Below are positions 44,184-53,711 of a DNA stretch of 64,000 nt, piece after piece. The stretch's first letter is position 1; every line of letters begins with the position of its first letter. Source of the DNA: Streptomyces katrae (lineage in GTDB: Bacteria > Actinomycetota > Actinomycetes > Streptomycetales > Streptomycetaceae); the NCBI RefSeq assembly GCF_002028425.1, contig NZ_CP020042.1, forward strand, positions 3,968,001 through 4,032,000, given 5' to 3'. The position numbers and the translations under genes were made by a program. The notes below the pieces were generated by a model, which was not told the origin of the DNA, did no database searches, and saw only the letters and a program-made list of their open reading frames with translations.

Positions 44184-45245
44184 ATGGACTTCCACCCCAC
44201 CGAGGAACAGGCCGCCGCGGCGGCCCTGGCCGCCCGGATCTTCGGCGACCTCGCCACCCACGAACGCCTCGCCGCGGCCGGCACCGGCAGCGACGCCGAA
44301 CTGTGGAAGGCCCTGACCACCGCCGGCCTGACCGCCGCCGTGGAGGAGGTCGGCCTCCTCGGCCTGGTCCTCCTCCTGGAGGAGCAGGGCCGCACCACCG
44401 CCCAGGTGCCCTACGCCGCCACCTGCGCCTACGGCATCCTGCCCGTGGCCGCGCACGGCAGCCCCGGGCAGCGCGCCCGCCTGCTGCCGGCCCTCGGCTC
44501 GGGCGAAGCCGTCGCCACCGGTGCCTTCCCCGCCCGCCGGTCGGTCACCGCCACACCGGACGGCCGCCTCACCGGCACCGTCCCCGCCGTCCCGTGGCTG
44601 CGCGACGCCACCCACGTGCTCGTTCCGGACCGCGACCGGGCGCTGTGGCTCGTCCCTACGGACGGGCCCGGCGTCCAGACCCGGCCGGTGGAGACGACCG
44701 CCCCCTGGTCCGCGGGCCGCCTCACCCTGACCGGTGCCCCGGCCGAACGGCTCGGCGGCCCGGACGCCCACGACGCGGTGCTGGCCGCCGCCCGCACCGC
44801 CTTCGCCGGGCTCCAAGCCGGCGTCTGCGCGGGCTCGCTCGCCCGCGCCGTCGAGTACACCTGCGCCCGCGAGCAGTTCGGACGCCCGCTGTCCACGAAC
44901 CAGGGCGTCATGCTCCGCGCGGCCGACGCGTACATGGACACCGAAGCCATCCGGGTGACCGCCTACGAGGCGGCCTGGCGGATCGACGAGGGACTCCCGG
45001 CGCACGAACACGCCCTCACGGCGGCCTGGTGGGCCTCGGAGGCGGGCAAACGCGTCGTCCACGCCGGCCAGCACCTGCACGGCGGCATGGGCGCCGACCT
45101 GGACCACCCCGTCCACCGGCACTTCCTGTGGGGGCGGCAACTGGACGCCTATCTGGGCTGCGGCAGCGAGCTGCTGTCCGAACTGGGCGCGCTCATATCC
45201 GAGGGGGAGACATCGGACGGGGAGAAAGAGGGGGAGGACGCATGA
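44184..45245 (+). CDS. Acyl-CoA dehydrogenase, FadE28/ChsE1-like
   Basis: 353 residues, shorter than ordinary dehydrogenases and with weakened flavin motifs in the middle, where relatives have the conserved substrate strand. The C-terminus carries ARAVEYTCAREQFGRPLS and the QHLHGGMGADLDHPVHRHF segment seen in FadE28. In the mycobacterial ChsE1-ChsE2 pair one subunit is not catalytic, which agrees with the reduced motifs here. It starts one base after the previous stop. Expected to form a heterotetramer with the product of the first gene of the operon. Confidence 0.85.
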   Translation: MDFHPTEEQAAAAALAARIFGDLATHERLAAAGTGSDAELWKALTTAGLTAAVEEVGLLGLVLLLEEQGRTTAQVPYAATCAYGILPVAAHGSPGQRARLLPALGSGEAVATGAFPARRSVTATPDGRLTGTVPAVPWLRDATHVLVPDRDRALWLVPTDGPGVQTRPVETTAPWSAGRLTLTGAPAERLGGPDAHDAVLAAARTAFAGLQAGVCAGSLARAVEYTCAREQFGRPLSTNQGVMLRAADAYMDTEAIRVTAYEAAWRIDEGLPAHEHALTAAWWASEAGKRVVHAGQHLHGGMGADLDHPVHRHFLWGRQLDAYLGCGSELLSELGALISEGETSDGEKEGEDA

Positions 45246-45631
45246 ACGTCGGCGACGCACTGCCGCCGCTGGAGATCCCGGTCACCCGCACCCTGATCGT
45301 CGCGGGCGCCATCGCCTCCCGCGACTACCAGGACGTGCACCACGACGCGGAACTCGCCCGCGAGAAGGGCTCTCCGGACATCTTCATGAACATCCTGACC
45401 ACCAACGGCCTAGTCGGCCGCTACATCACCGACCACCTCGGACCGCAGGCCGTCCTGCGCAAGGTGGCCATCCGCCTCGGCGCCCCCAACTACCCGGGCG
45501 ACACCATGACCCTCACGGGCACCGTCACCGCCCTCGACGGGAACACCGCCGAGATCCGGGTCGTCGGCGCCAACCGCCTCGGCCACCACGTCACCGGCAC
45601 CGTGACCGTCACCCTGGGGGCCGGGGCATGA
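45242..45631 (+). CDS. MaoC-family dehydratase (ChsH1-like)
   Basis: 129 residues, a single hot-dog domain with the hydratase dyad in YQDVHHDAELARE (aspartate and histidine) and FMNILTTNGL on the long helix. It is the expected small partner of the ChsH2-like protein, hydrating the alpha-beta double bond introduced by the dehydrogenase. Start overlaps the previous stop by four bases (ATGA) and its stop overlaps the thiolase-like gene in the same way. Confidence 0.88.
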   Translation: MNVGDALPPLEIPVTRTLIVAGAIASRDYQDVHHDAELAREKGSPDIFMNILTTNGLVGRYITDHLGPQAVLRKVAIRLGAPNYPGDTMTLTGTVTALDGNTAEIRVVGANRLGHHVTGTVTVTLGAGA

Positions 45632-46794
45632 GCGTCCGCCTCCGCGACGACCTGGGCGGTCGCGCCGCCATCGCCGGCATCGGCGCGACCGAGTTCTCCA
45701 AGGACTCCGGCCGCAGCGAGCTCAAACTCGCCGTCGAGGCGGTGCACGCCGCCCTCGACGACGCCGGGCTGACCCCCGACGACGTCGACGGCATGGTCAC
45801 CTTCACGATGGACACCAGCCCCGAGATCACCGTCGCCCAGGCCGCCGGCATCGGGGAGCTCTCCTTCTTCTCCCGCATCCACTACGGAGGCGGCGCGGCC
45901 TGCGCCACCGTCCAGCAGGCCGCCCTCGCCGTCGCCACCGGCGTCGCCGAGGTGGTCGTCTGCTACCGCGCCTTCAACGAGCGCTCCGGCCGCCGCTTCG
46001 GCTCCGGCGTCCAGCAGCGCGAACCCTCGGCCGAAGGCGCCGCCCTCGGCTGGTCCCTGCCCTGGGGGCTGCTGACCCCCGCTTCCTGGGTGGCCATGGC
46101 CGCGCAGCGCTACCTCCACACCTACAACCTGACCCCCGAGGCCTTCGGGCACGTCGCGGTCACGGGCCGCAGGTACGCCGCGAACAACCCCGCCGCCTAC
46201 TTCCACGGCAAGCCCATCACCCTCGCCGACCACGCCGCCTCCCGCTGGATCGTGGAACCGCTGCGGCTGCTGGACTGCTGCCAGGAGACCGACGGCGGCC
46301 AGGCCCTCGTCGTCACCACCGCCGAGCGGGCCCGCGACCTGCGCCACAAGCCCGCCGTGATCACCGCTGCCGCCCAGGGCGCCGGCCGCCGCCAGGAAGG
46401 GATGACCTCCTTCTACCGCGACGGCCTCACCGGGCTCCCGGAGATGGACGTGGTGGCCCGGCAGCTGTGGCGCACCAGCGGGCTGCGGCCCTCGGACATC
46501 GACGTGGGCATCCTCTACGACCACTTCACCCCCTTCGTCCTGATGCAGCTGGAGTCGTTCGGCTTCTGCGGACCCGGCGAGGCCGCCGACTTCACGGCTG
46601 CCGCCGCCCTCCCCCTCAACACCCACGGAGGCCAGCTCGGGGAGGCCTACCTGCACGGTATGAACGGCATCGCCGAAGCCGTCCGCCAGGTGCGCGGCAC
46701 CTCCGTCAACCAGGTCCCGGGGGCCGAGCACGTCCTCGTCACGGCCGGTACCGGCGTGCCGACCTCCGGGCTGGTCCTGGGCGCCGGCGCCTGA
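45628..46794 (+). CDS. Thiolase-fold lipid-transfer protein / retro-aldolase (Ltp2-like)
   Basis: 388 residues, SCP-x-type thiolase fold. The N-terminal AAIAGIGATEFSK, the GGAACATVQQAALAVA helix and the C-terminal LPLNTHGGQLGEAYLHG are family landmarks. In Mycobacterium the homologue Ltp2, together with the DUF35 domain of ChsH2, cleaves the hydroxylated side chain to release propionyl-CoA and a ketone, rather than thiolysis. Last gene of the operon; it completes the set of five functions. The assignment as an aldolase rests on its operon partners. Confidence 0.87.
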   Translation: MSVRLRDDLGGRAAIAGIGATEFSKDSGRSELKLAVEAVHAALDDAGLTPDDVDGMVTFTMDTSPEITVAQAAGIGELSFFSRIHYGGGAACATVQQAALAVATGVAEVVVCYRAFNERSGRRFGSGVQQREPSAEGAALGWSLPWGLLTPASWVAMAAQRYLHTYNLTPEAFGHVAVTGRRYAANNPAAYFHGKPITLADHAASRWIVEPLRLLDCCQETDGGQALVVTTAERARDLRHKPAVITAAAQGAGRRQEGMTSFYRDGLTGLPEMDVVARQLWRTSGLRPSDIDVGILYDHFTPFVLMQLESFGFCGPGEAADFTAAAALPLNTHGGQLGEAYLHGMNGIAEAVRQVRGTSVNQVPGAEHVLVTAGTGVPTSGLVLGAGA

Positions 46795-46927
46795 CCCCGG
46801 TCCTGGTCGCGCGCCCCTCCTCCACCTACAGGAGGTGGGGCGCGGCCGGACCGTACAACCTGAGGGGGACCCGGCTTCGGCACCTGCGGGCGATCCCAGG
46901 CGCGGACTCCGCTCCTAGCGTGGAGCC

Positions 46928-47461
46928 ATGACCACGCCTGTGTGCACGCTCGCCTCGAACCCGACGCCGTACCCGTCGTTCTCGGCGTACGTCCGGACCC
47001 GTGGCACGGCCCTGATGCGCACCGCGCGCTCCCTGACGGCCAACCCGTGCGACGCCGAGGACCTGCTCCAGACCGCCCTCGCCAAGACCTACGTCGCCTG
47101 GGACCGCATCGAGGACCACCGGGCCCTGGACGGCTACGTCCGCCGGGCCCTGGTCAACACCCGCACCTCGCAGTGGCGCAAGCGCAAGGTCGACGAGTTC
47201 GTCTGCGAGGAGGTCCCCGAGACCGAGGAGCAGTCCTGCGCCGACCCCGCCGAGTCACAGGTGCTGCGCGACGCGATGTGGCGGGCGGTGACCCGGCTGC
47301 CCGACCGCCAGCGGGCCATGGTCGTCCTGCGCTACTACGAGGACCTGAGCGAGGCGCAGACGGCCGAACTGCTCGGGGTCTCGGTGGGCACGGTCAAGAG
47401 CGCCGTCTCGCGGGCCCTGGTCAAGCTCCGCGAGGACCCGGAGCTCACCCCGGTGCGCTGA
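46928..47461 (+). CDS. SigE-family ECF RNA polymerase sigma factor
   Basis: 177 residues. Region 2 contains DAEDLLQTALAKTYVAWDRI and region 4 contains LPDRQRAMVVLRYYEDLSEAQTAELLGVSVGTVKS in pieces, the SigE-family (SigM-type) pattern common in Streptomyces. It directs RNA polymerase to a small regulon that cannot be deduced here. No anti-sigma gene is adjacent, which is usual for this family. Good ATG start at 46928; the two parS-like sites follow its stop within 70 bases. Confidence 0.92.
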   Translation: MTTPVCTLASNPTPYPSFSAYVRTRGTALMRTARSLTANPCDAEDLLQTALAKTYVAWDRIEDHRALDGYVRRALVNTRTSQWRKRKVDEFVCEEVPETEEQSCADPAESQVLRDAMWRAVTRLPDRQRAMVVLRYYEDLSEAQTAELLGVSVGTVKSAVSRALVKLREDPELTPVR

Positions 47462-47505
47462 GAAGGCCGTGGAGGACCCGTTGAGGGGCTGTCGGGGGGG
47501 GCTGT

Positions 47506-47519
47506 GTTTCACGTGGAAC
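47506..47519. other. parS-like site, one mismatch
   Basis: GTTTCACGTGGAAC differs from consensus at one position (A to G) and lies 22 bases from the exact site at 47528. Confidence 0.7.
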
Positions 47520-47527
47520 ACAGCCCT

Positions 47528-47541
47528 GTTTCACGTGAAAC
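47528..47541. other. parS (intergenic)
   Basis: Exact GTTTCACGTGAAAC between the sigma factor and acyl-CoA synthetase genes. Confidence 0.9.
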
Positions 47542-47680
47542 ATCGGCCAGAGAAGCGCCCCGAACAGTGATCGACCAGCCTGTTTGTACCTCCGGGTAGT
47601 GACATGCCGACCGGTACGTGCGCAGAATCGGCAGCATCCGACAGCCGCCGCAGCGCCGCAGCGCTCACCGGGAGGACGCT

Positions 47681-49330
47681 TTGCTGAGCACCATGCAGGA
47701 TGTACCGCTGCTGATCTCGCGGATCCTGGCCCACGGGTCGACGATTCACGGAGACTCCCAGGTCACGACCTGGACCGGCGAGGCCGAGCCGCACCGGCGT
47801 AGCTTCGCCGAGATCGGCGTCCGCGCCGCGCAGCTCGCGCACGGCCTGCGCGACGGCCTCGGAGTGCAGCAGGACGAACGGGTCGCGACGCTCATGTGGA
47901 ACAACTCCGAGCACGTCGAGGCGTACTTCGCGATCCCGTCCATGGGCGCGGTCCTGCACACGCTCAACCTGAGGCTGCCCCCCGAGCAGCTGGTCTTCAT
48001 CGTCAACCACGCGGCGGACCGGGTCGTGCTGGTCAACGGGACCCTGCTGCCGCTGCTGGCGCCGCTGCTGCCGCACCTGCCGACGGTCGAGCACGTCGTG
48101 GTCGTGGGCATCGGCGACCGCTCGGCCCTCGAAGGGCTCGACGTCCAGGTCCACGAGTACGAGGAGCTCCTGGAAGGCCGTCCCGCGCACTACGACTGGC
48201 CCGAGCTGGACGAGCGCCAGGCCGCGGCCATGTGCTACACCTCCGGCACCACCGGGGAGCCCAAGGGCGTCGTCTACTCCCACCGCTCGGTCTACCTGCA
48301 CTCCATGCAGGTCAACATGACCGAGTCGATGGGCCTCACCGACCACGACACCAGCCTGATCGTCGTTCCGCAGTTCCACGTGAACGCCTGGGGCCTGCCG
48401 CACGCCACCTTCATGACCGGCATCAACATGCTGATGCCGGACCGCTTCCTGCAGCCCGCCCCGCTCGCCGAGATGATCGAGCGGGAGAAGCCCACCCACG
48501 CCGCGGCCGTCCCCACCATCTGGCAGGGGCTGCTCGCCGAGGTGACCGCGCACCCGCGCGACCTGAGTTCCATGAAGCAGGTCACCATCGGCGGCGCCGC
48601 CTGTCCGCCCTCCCTGATGGAGGCCTACGACAAGCTCGGCGTCCGCCTCTGCCACGCCTGGGGCATGACGGAGACCTCGCCGCTGGGCACCATGGCGCAC
48701 CCGCCGGCCGGGCTCACGGCCGAGGAGGAGTGGCCGTACCGCGTCACCCAGGGCCGCTTCCCCGCCGGGGTCGAGGCCCGTCTCATCGGGCCCGCCGGCG
48801 ACGTGCTGCCGTGGGACGGGGAGTCGGCGGGCGAGCTGGAGGTCCGCGGCAACTGGATCGCCGGCGCCTACTACGGCGGCGCGTCCGGCGAACCCCTGCG
48901 TCCCGAGGACAAGTTCAGCGCCGACGGCTGGCTGAAGACCGGGGACGTCGGCGTGATCAGTGCCGCCGGCTTCCTGACCCTCACCGACCGGGCCAAGGAC
49001 GTCATCAAGTCCGGTGGCGAGTGGATCTCCAGCGTCGAGCTGGAGAACGCGCTGATGGCCCACCCGGAGGTCGCCGAGGCGGCCGTCGTCGCCGTCCCCG
49101 ACGAGAAGTGGGGCGAGCGCCCGCTGGCCACCGTCGTCCTCAAGGAGGGCGCCACGGCCGACTACGAGGGACTGCGCGCGTTCCTCGCCCGGTCGATCGC
49201 CAAGTGGCAGCTGCCGGAGCGCTGGACGATCGTCGAGGCGGTGCCGAAGACCAGCGTCGGCAAGTTCGACAAGAAGGTGATCCGCAAGCAGTACGCGGAC
49301 GGCGACCTCGACGTCACCACCCTCGCGTAG
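47681..49330 (+). CDS. Long-chain acyl-CoA synthetase (AMP-forming)
   Basis: 549 residues, ANL-superfamily ligase. The ATP signature [11 protein letters not shown] (P-loop), the HAWGMTE aromatic motif, [10 protein letters not shown] and the C-terminal [10 protein letters not shown] catalytic lysine are intact. It activates fatty acids or related carboxylates as CoA esters; chain length is unknown. TTG is taken as start because GGAGG lies five bases upstream; an in-frame ATG four codons later is the alternative. It is separate from the igr-like operon, being across the sigma factor and parS pair. Confidence 0.92.
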   Translation: MLSTMQDVPLLISRILAHGSTIHGDSQVTTWTGEAEPHRRSFAEIGVRAAQLAHGLRDGLGVQQDERVATLMWNNSEHVEAYFAIPSMGAVLHTLNLRLPPEQLVFIVNHAADRVVLVNGTLLPLLAPLLPHLPTVEHVVVVGIGDRSALEGLDVQVHEYEELLEGRPAHYDWPELDERQAAAMCYTSGTTGEPKGVVYSHRSVYLHSMQVNMTESMGLTDHDTSLIVVPQFHVNAWGLPHATFMTGINMLMPDRFLQPAPLAEMIEREKPTHAAAVPTIWQGLLAEVTAHPRDLSSMKQVTIGGAACPPSLMEAYDKLGVRLCHAWGMTETSPLGTMAHPPAGLTAEEEWPYRVTQGRFPAGVEARLIGPAGDVLPWDGESAGELEVRGNWIAGAYYGGASGEPLRPEDKFSADGWLKTGDVGVISAAGFLTLTDRAKDVIKSGGEWISSVELENALMAHPEVAEAAVVAVPDEKWGERPLATVVLKEGATADYEGLRAFLARSIAKWQLPERWTIVEAVPKTSVGKFDKKVIRKQYADGDLDVTTLA

Positions 49331-49346
49331 GGCCCGGGGCGGCGGG

Positions 49347-49922
49347 TCAGCCGCGCGTCAGCCACGGACGCAGCAGCCGGCTGACGGCGGGCATGGCCAC
49401 GTAGGTCATCAGGGTGCTGAAGACGGCCGCGAAGGCGGCCGTCCGCAGTACGAAGTTCAGGTTCACCAGGTACGGCCCGAGCACCGCGTTGCCCAGCAGC
49501 GAGATCGGGAAGATGGCCAGGCCGGAGCTGATCGCCATCTTCCACCGTGGCGGCGCCGGCCGGGTCGTACCCGGCTTCGCGAACCAGGTCTCCATGCCCT
49601 GCAGCTCGCGCCGGGCTATCTCGGTGTGGTGGTGGCCCTCGCAGTTGGCGAACCACTCGGCCCGCTCCGGCGACTCCTGCCACCGCGCGAGCGCCTTCTG
49701 GTCGCGGAAGCGGTGGACGAGGAACCACGGCGCGCCCTCCACCGCGGGCCGGAACAGCCCGTAGCCGAGGTGGTCCGGGAACCGCGCGGCGGTCTCCAGG
49801 ATGCCGCGCGCCCAGCTCTCGAACGCCTCCTCGTAGCCCTGCTCCACCTGACGCGCGATGAGCAGGCTCACCTCTCCGTTGTCGGCGGGGACGCTGTGCT
49901 CGGTCGTGTCGGTGATGGCCAT
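49347..49922 (-). CDS. ABM-fold monooxygenase-like protein with membrane helices
   Basis: 191 residues. The first 115 form an antibiotic-biosynthesis-monooxygenase (dimeric alpha-beta barrel) domain with WFLVHRFRDQKALARWQESPE as the typical core in pieces. The C-terminal part has two hydrophobic helices (AISSGLAIFPISLLGNAVLG and AFAAVFSTLMTYVAMPAVS). Quinol monooxygenase or heme-degrading relatives lack such an anchor, so it is probably held at the membrane; the substrate is unknown. ATG start. Confidence 0.82.
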   Translation of the reverse strand: MAITDTTEHSVPADNGEVSLLIARQVEQGYEEAFESWARGILETAARFPDHLGYGLFRPAVEGAPWFLVHRFRDQKALARWQESPERAEWFANCEGHHHTEIARRELQGMETWFAKPGTTRPAPPRWKMAISSGLAIFPISLLGNAVLGPYLVNLNFVLRTAAFAAVFSTLMTYVAMPAVSRLLRPWLTRG

Positions 49923-49935
49923 CGGACCAGGATGG

Positions 49936-52900
49936 CTAGTTGGTGCCGATCTTGGCCAGGAGGTCCACGATGCGGCCCTGTACGTCCGGGGTGGTCGACC
50001 GTTCGGCGAGGAACAGCACGCTCTCCCCGGAGGCGAGCCGCGGCCGGTCGCCCGGCTGGATCCCGGTGGCCGTGTAGACGACCAGCGGGGTGCGGTTGAG
50101 CTGCCCGTTGGCGCGCAGCCAGTCCACGATCCCGGCCCGTCGGCGCCGGACCTGCATGAGGTCCATGACCACCAGATTGGGCCGCATCCGGGTCGCCAGG
50201 TCCACGGCGTCGGTGTCCGCGCCCGCCCGCGCGACCTGGAGGCCGCGCCGCTCCAGCGCGGCCGTCAGGGCGGTGGCGACCTCGTCGTGCTCCTCGATCA
50301 GCAGCACGCGGGAGGGGTGCTGCTCGCTGTCGCGCGGTGCCAGCGCCTTGAGCAGGACGGCCGGATCGGCACCGTACGCCGCCTCGCGCGTGGCGTGCCC
50401 CAGCCCGGCCGTGACCAGGACGGGGACCTCGGCGGCCATCGCGGCCTGGCGCAGGGACTGCAGCGCGGTCCGGGTGATCGGGCCGGTCAGCGGGTCGACG
50501 AACAGCGCGGCGGGGAAGGCCGCGATCTGCGCGTCCACCTCCTCGCGGGAGTGCACGATCACCGGGCGGTAGCCGCGGTCGCTGAGCGCCTGCTGCGTCT
50601 GGGGGTCCGGTGCGGGCCACACCAGCAGCCGGCGCGGGTTGTCCAGCGGCTCGGGCGGGAGCTCGTCGTCCACCGGAAGCGGCACGGGACGGTTGACCAC
50701 CTCGACCGCGCCGCCGGGCCCGTCCAGGGGCTCGGGGCCCTCGGCGGCGCCCGCCTCGGGGGCTCCTATGGCGAAGGCCCGCCCCTGGGGCGCGGGTTCG
50801 GCGAGCCTGCGGCGCCGGCCGGAACCGGACCCGCCGGGGCCGGCCGTGCCCGGGTCCACGGCGATGCCCTGGCCCAGGGTGCCGAGTGCGCGCACGCTGA
50901 TCGGCTGGCCGGCCGCCGGGGCGTCCCCGGACTGCCGGGCGCCGGGTACGGCCGCCGCCGGTGCCTCCGCGTCCTCCGGTGCGGTCCGGGCCGCCGGAAC
51001 GGGCCAGGCGGGGGTCGCGGGCAGCGCACGGCGCCGTCCGGTGGGCAGTGCGGGATCCTCGCCGCCGGCGGCGGCCGGGGGCTGCGGGTCGGGCGACGCG
51101 GGCGAGCCGAGCACGCGGCGGGCACGGCGTCCGCCCGGGCCGTCGGGGTCGGTCTCGCCGGAGCCGCCCTGGGGCGCCGGAGCGGCCGGAGTCGGTCCGG
51201 CGGGCAGCGCGAAGCCGCCCTCGGGCGCGATGGGCCGGGGCGCGGCGGGGGGCGCGAGACCGGCCGCGGGTACCGGTCCGCCGGGCTGCGCGGGCGCGGC
51301 CACCGGCCCCAGCGCACGCCGCCGCCCGGCCGGATGCTCGGTCACCGGTACGGGGGGAACGGCGGGTACCGGCGGCAGCGCCGGCATGGCGGTGCCCTGC
51401 GGGGGCACCGGCCGGCCGGCACCCGGACCGGAGTCCGGCCCGTTGTCGCCGTCACGGCCCCGTCGGCGCCCGGTACCCAGCCCGGCCGGGTTCACCGGGG
51501 ACTGTGCGAGCTCCGCCGGACCCGCACCGGGGGCCTGCGCGTCCTGCCCGGACGGCAGCGCCAGTGCGACTCCGGCACCGCGTGCCCCGGCCTGCCTCGC
51601 TTCGCCGGTGCCGTCGTCCAGGAAGGCGTCCACCCCGCGTCGGCCCCGCCGGCCGCCGGAGACCGTCGCCGGGGCGGCCTCGGGCTCCGGTGCGGGCTCG
51701 GGCTCGGGCAGCTCCACCGTCCCGGCCCCGGAGCCCAGCGGCAGCTCCAGCACGTACGCCCCGCCCGGAGCACCGGGCACCTCCACCGTCTGCAGGAGCC
51801 CGCCGTGCGCGGTGACGACGCCCCGCACGATCGGCTCGTGCACGGGGTGGCCGCCTCCGTAGGGGCCGCGCACCTCGATCCGTACGACCTCGCCGCGCTG
51901 CGCCGCGGCCACCACGATCGTGGAGTCGCCGTATCCGCTGCCCTGACGGGTCTTGCCGGTGGCGTCCACCCCGGCGACGTCCGCGACCAGGTGCGCCAGC
52001 GCGGTCGCGACCCGCTCCGCGTCCACTTCGGCCTCGATGGTCGGGGCGTGGACGGCGAACTGGACGCGGCCGGGGCCGATCAGCTCGACCGCGCCGTCGA
52101 TGCCCGCCTTGACGACCTCGTTGATCAGGGCGTTCTGCTTCTTGAGCTTCTCGCGGCCGGAATCCAGCCGCTGGTAGCCGAGCACGTTGTCGACCAGGGT
52201 GGTCATCCGCGCGTACCCGGCGGCCAGGTGGTGCAGCAGCTGGTTGGCCTCGGGCCACAGCTGACCGCCGTCGTCGGCGGCCAGCGTGGCCAGCTCGCCG
52301 CGCAGCTCCTCCAGCGGCCCGCGCAGGGAATCGCCGAGCACGGCCGCCAGCTGGGCGTGGCGGGCGGCGAGCGCGTCGTAGGGACGCCGGTCGGTGAAGG
52401 TCATGACCGCGCCGACGAGCACGTCCCCGTCCCGCACGGGTGAAGTGGTCAGGTCGACGGCGACGGCCTGCCCGGCCTTGTTCCACAGCACCTGGCCGCG
52501 GACCCGGTGCTTGCGCCCGCTGCGCAGGGTGTCGGCGAGCGGGGACTCGTCGAAGGGGAAGGGGGAGCCGTCGGCGCGCGAGTGCTGGATCAGCCCGTGC
52601 AGCTCGCGGTTGCCGAGGTCGGTGGCGCGGTAGCCGAGGATCTGGGCGGCGGCCGGATTCACGAGGACCACGCGGCCGTCGGTGTCCGTTCCCACGACGC
52701 CTTCGGCGGCGGCGCGCAGGATCATCTCGGTCTGCCGCTGGGAGCGGGCCAGCTCGGCCTCGGTGTCCACGGCCTCGGTGAGGTCCCGCACGACCAGCAT
52801 CAGCAGCTCGTCGCCGGTGTAGGGCTGCGGCTCGCGGTAGGCGTCACGGCCGTCGAGGTGGGCGCTGGTGACCTCGACGGGGAACTCGGTGCCGTCGGTG

Positions 52901-53172
52901 CGGCGCGCGGTCATGCGCTGCGGCTTGGAGCGGCCCGTCAGCTCGTCGCCGGGGCGGCGCATCGAACCGGGGATGAGTTTGGAGTCGAACTCCGGGAAGA
53001 GGTCGAGGACGCCGCGGCCGACCAGACCGGTGCCGGGGCTCTCCATGACCTCGAGGGCGATCGAATTCGCGTTGACGACCGTGCCGTTGGCATTGACGAG
53101 CAACAGCGCGTCCGGGAGCGCGTCGAGTATTGCTGCGAGGCGAGCAGCGCCTCGGGATGGCCTGCTGCTCAC
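49936..53172 (-). CDS. Large PAS protein with degenerate histidine-kinase core and C-terminal receiver
   Basis: 1078 residues, GTG start with GGAGG nine bases upstream. Order: two PAS domains (about 5-130 and 150-265), a kinase-like region (about 270-475), a Pro/Ala/Gly/Arg-rich disordered linker (about 480-840), a divergent receiver-like segment, then a receiver domain (about 960-1075). The H box that should read SHELRTPL is GDSLRGPL, without histidine; the N box is LAHLVADV and the G box is EVRGPYGG, lacking DxGxG. The receiver keeps the aspartate in VVMDLMQ but has no lysine in SVLFLAE. It is thus probably a scaffold or sensor and not an enzyme. Confidence 0.85.
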   Translation of the reverse strand: MSSRPSRGAARLAAILDALPDALLLVNANGTVVNANSIALEVMESPGTGLVGRGVLDLFPEFDSKLIPGSMRRPGDELTGRSKPQRMTARRTDGTEFPVEVTSAHLDGRDAYREPQPYTGDELLMLVVRDLTEAVDTEAELARSQRQTEMILRAAAEGVVGTDTDGRVVLVNPAAAQILGYRATDLGNRELHGLIQHSRADGSPFPFDESPLADTLRSGRKHRVRGQVLWNKAGQAVAVDLTTSPVRDGDVLVGAVMTFTDRRPYDALAARHAQLAAVLGDSLRGPLEELRGELATLAADDGGQLWPEANQLLHHLAAGYARMTTLVDNVLGYQRLDSGREKLKKQNALINEVVKAGIDGAVELIGPGRVQFAVHAPTIEAEVDAERVATALAHLVADVAGVDATGKTRQGSGYGDSTIVVAAAQRGEVVRIEVRGPYGGGHPVHEPIVRGVVTAHGGLLQTVEVPGAPGGAYVLELPLGSGAGTVELPEPEPAPEPEAAPATVSGGRRGRRGVDAFLDDGTGEARQAGARGAGVALALPSGQDAQAPGAGPAELAQSPVNPAGLGTGRRRGRDGDNGPDSGPGAGRPVPPQGTAMPALPPVPAVPPVPVTEHPAGRRRALGPVAAPAQPGGPVPAAGLAPPAAPRPIAPEGGFALPAGPTPAAPAPQGGSGETDPDGPGGRRARRVLGSPASPDPQPPAAAGGEDPALPTGRRRALPATPAWPVPAARTAPEDAEAPAAAVPGARQSGDAPAAGQPISVRALGTLGQGIAVDPGTAGPGGSGSGRRRRLAEPAPQGRAFAIGAPEAGAAEGPEPLDGPGGAVEVVNRPVPLPVDDELPPEPLDNPRRLLVWPAPDPQTQQALSDRGYRPVIVHSREEVDAQIAAFPAALFVDPLTGPITRTALQSLRQAAMAAEVPVLVTAGLGHATREAAYGADPAVLLKALAPRDSEQHPSRVLLIEEHDEVATALTAALERRGLQVARAGADTDAVDLATRMRPNLVVMDLMQVRRRRAGIVDWLRANGQLNRTPLVVYTATGIQPGDRPRLASGESVLFLAERSTTPDVQGRIVDLLAKIGTN

Positions 53173-53291
53173 GACGAGCGTCCTCCCTGACCACGACTAC
53201 CGGCATGTCACGGGAGGAGTCTAAGGGCACCGTCCCGCAGCGAGGGGGCGGATGAACGGGGGAAACCGTGCATCCGCCGCATCCTCCCAGG

Positions 53292-53711
53292 TCAGGCACC
53301 CGCACTCGGAAGCACAGGTTCCAGGTTGTTCCAGCGGGCGATGTCGCAGCCGTTCTCGCGTCCGAACCAGCTGTCCACCTTCTGTCCGTGCCACGTTCCC
53401 GTGATGTGCGCGGTGGCCGGTCCGCCGCTCTGGAACGTGCACATCGCGGCCCTCGGCGCGGCGGCGAACGGGTCCTCCCCCTGCCTCGCCAGCGTGTCGA
53501 GGCGGGCACAGGCCTCCTCGGCCTTGGGGTGGTCGCCGCCGACGGGCCGGCAGTCGAGGCGGTACCGGCCGTTGAGGCTGCCCGCCTTGGAGATGTCGAT
53601 TGTGAGCCGGTCGGGGGAAGCCAGCAGCCGTCCCAAGGGCAGCGGCGGCAAGGGTCCGGCGGCCGCGGCGGCCAGCGCGGAGGTGACGGCGAAGGCGGCG
53701 AGACGCAGCAT
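53292..53711 (-). CDS. SSI-family subtilisin inhibitor-like protein
   Basis: 139 residues. An N-terminal signal-like hydrophobic stretch (AAFAVTSALAAAAAG) is followed by the Streptomyces subtilisin inhibitor fold: LDCRPVGGDHPKAEEACARL, AMCTFQSGGPATAHITGTW and NGCDIARW give the four cysteines of the two family disulfides. The reactive-site loop lies after AAPRAAMC, where the P1 residue would be near that cysteine. It is a secreted protease inhibitor acting on extracellular subtilisins or transglutaminase-activating proteases. Monocistronic, minus strand. Confidence 0.85.
   Translation of the reverse strand: MLRLAAFAVTSALAAAAAGPLPPLPLGRLLASPDRLTIDISKAGSLNGRYRLDCRPVGGDHPKAEEACARLDTLARQGEDPFAAAPRAAMCTFQSGGPATAHITGTWHGQKVDSWFGRENGCDIARWNNLEPVLPSAGA

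Noticed and set aside
48372..48385. parS-like GTTCCACGTGAACG in the acyl-CoA synthetase gene
   Set aside because: Three mismatches from consensus and located in a conserved protein motif (QFHVNAWG), so coding constraint explains it.
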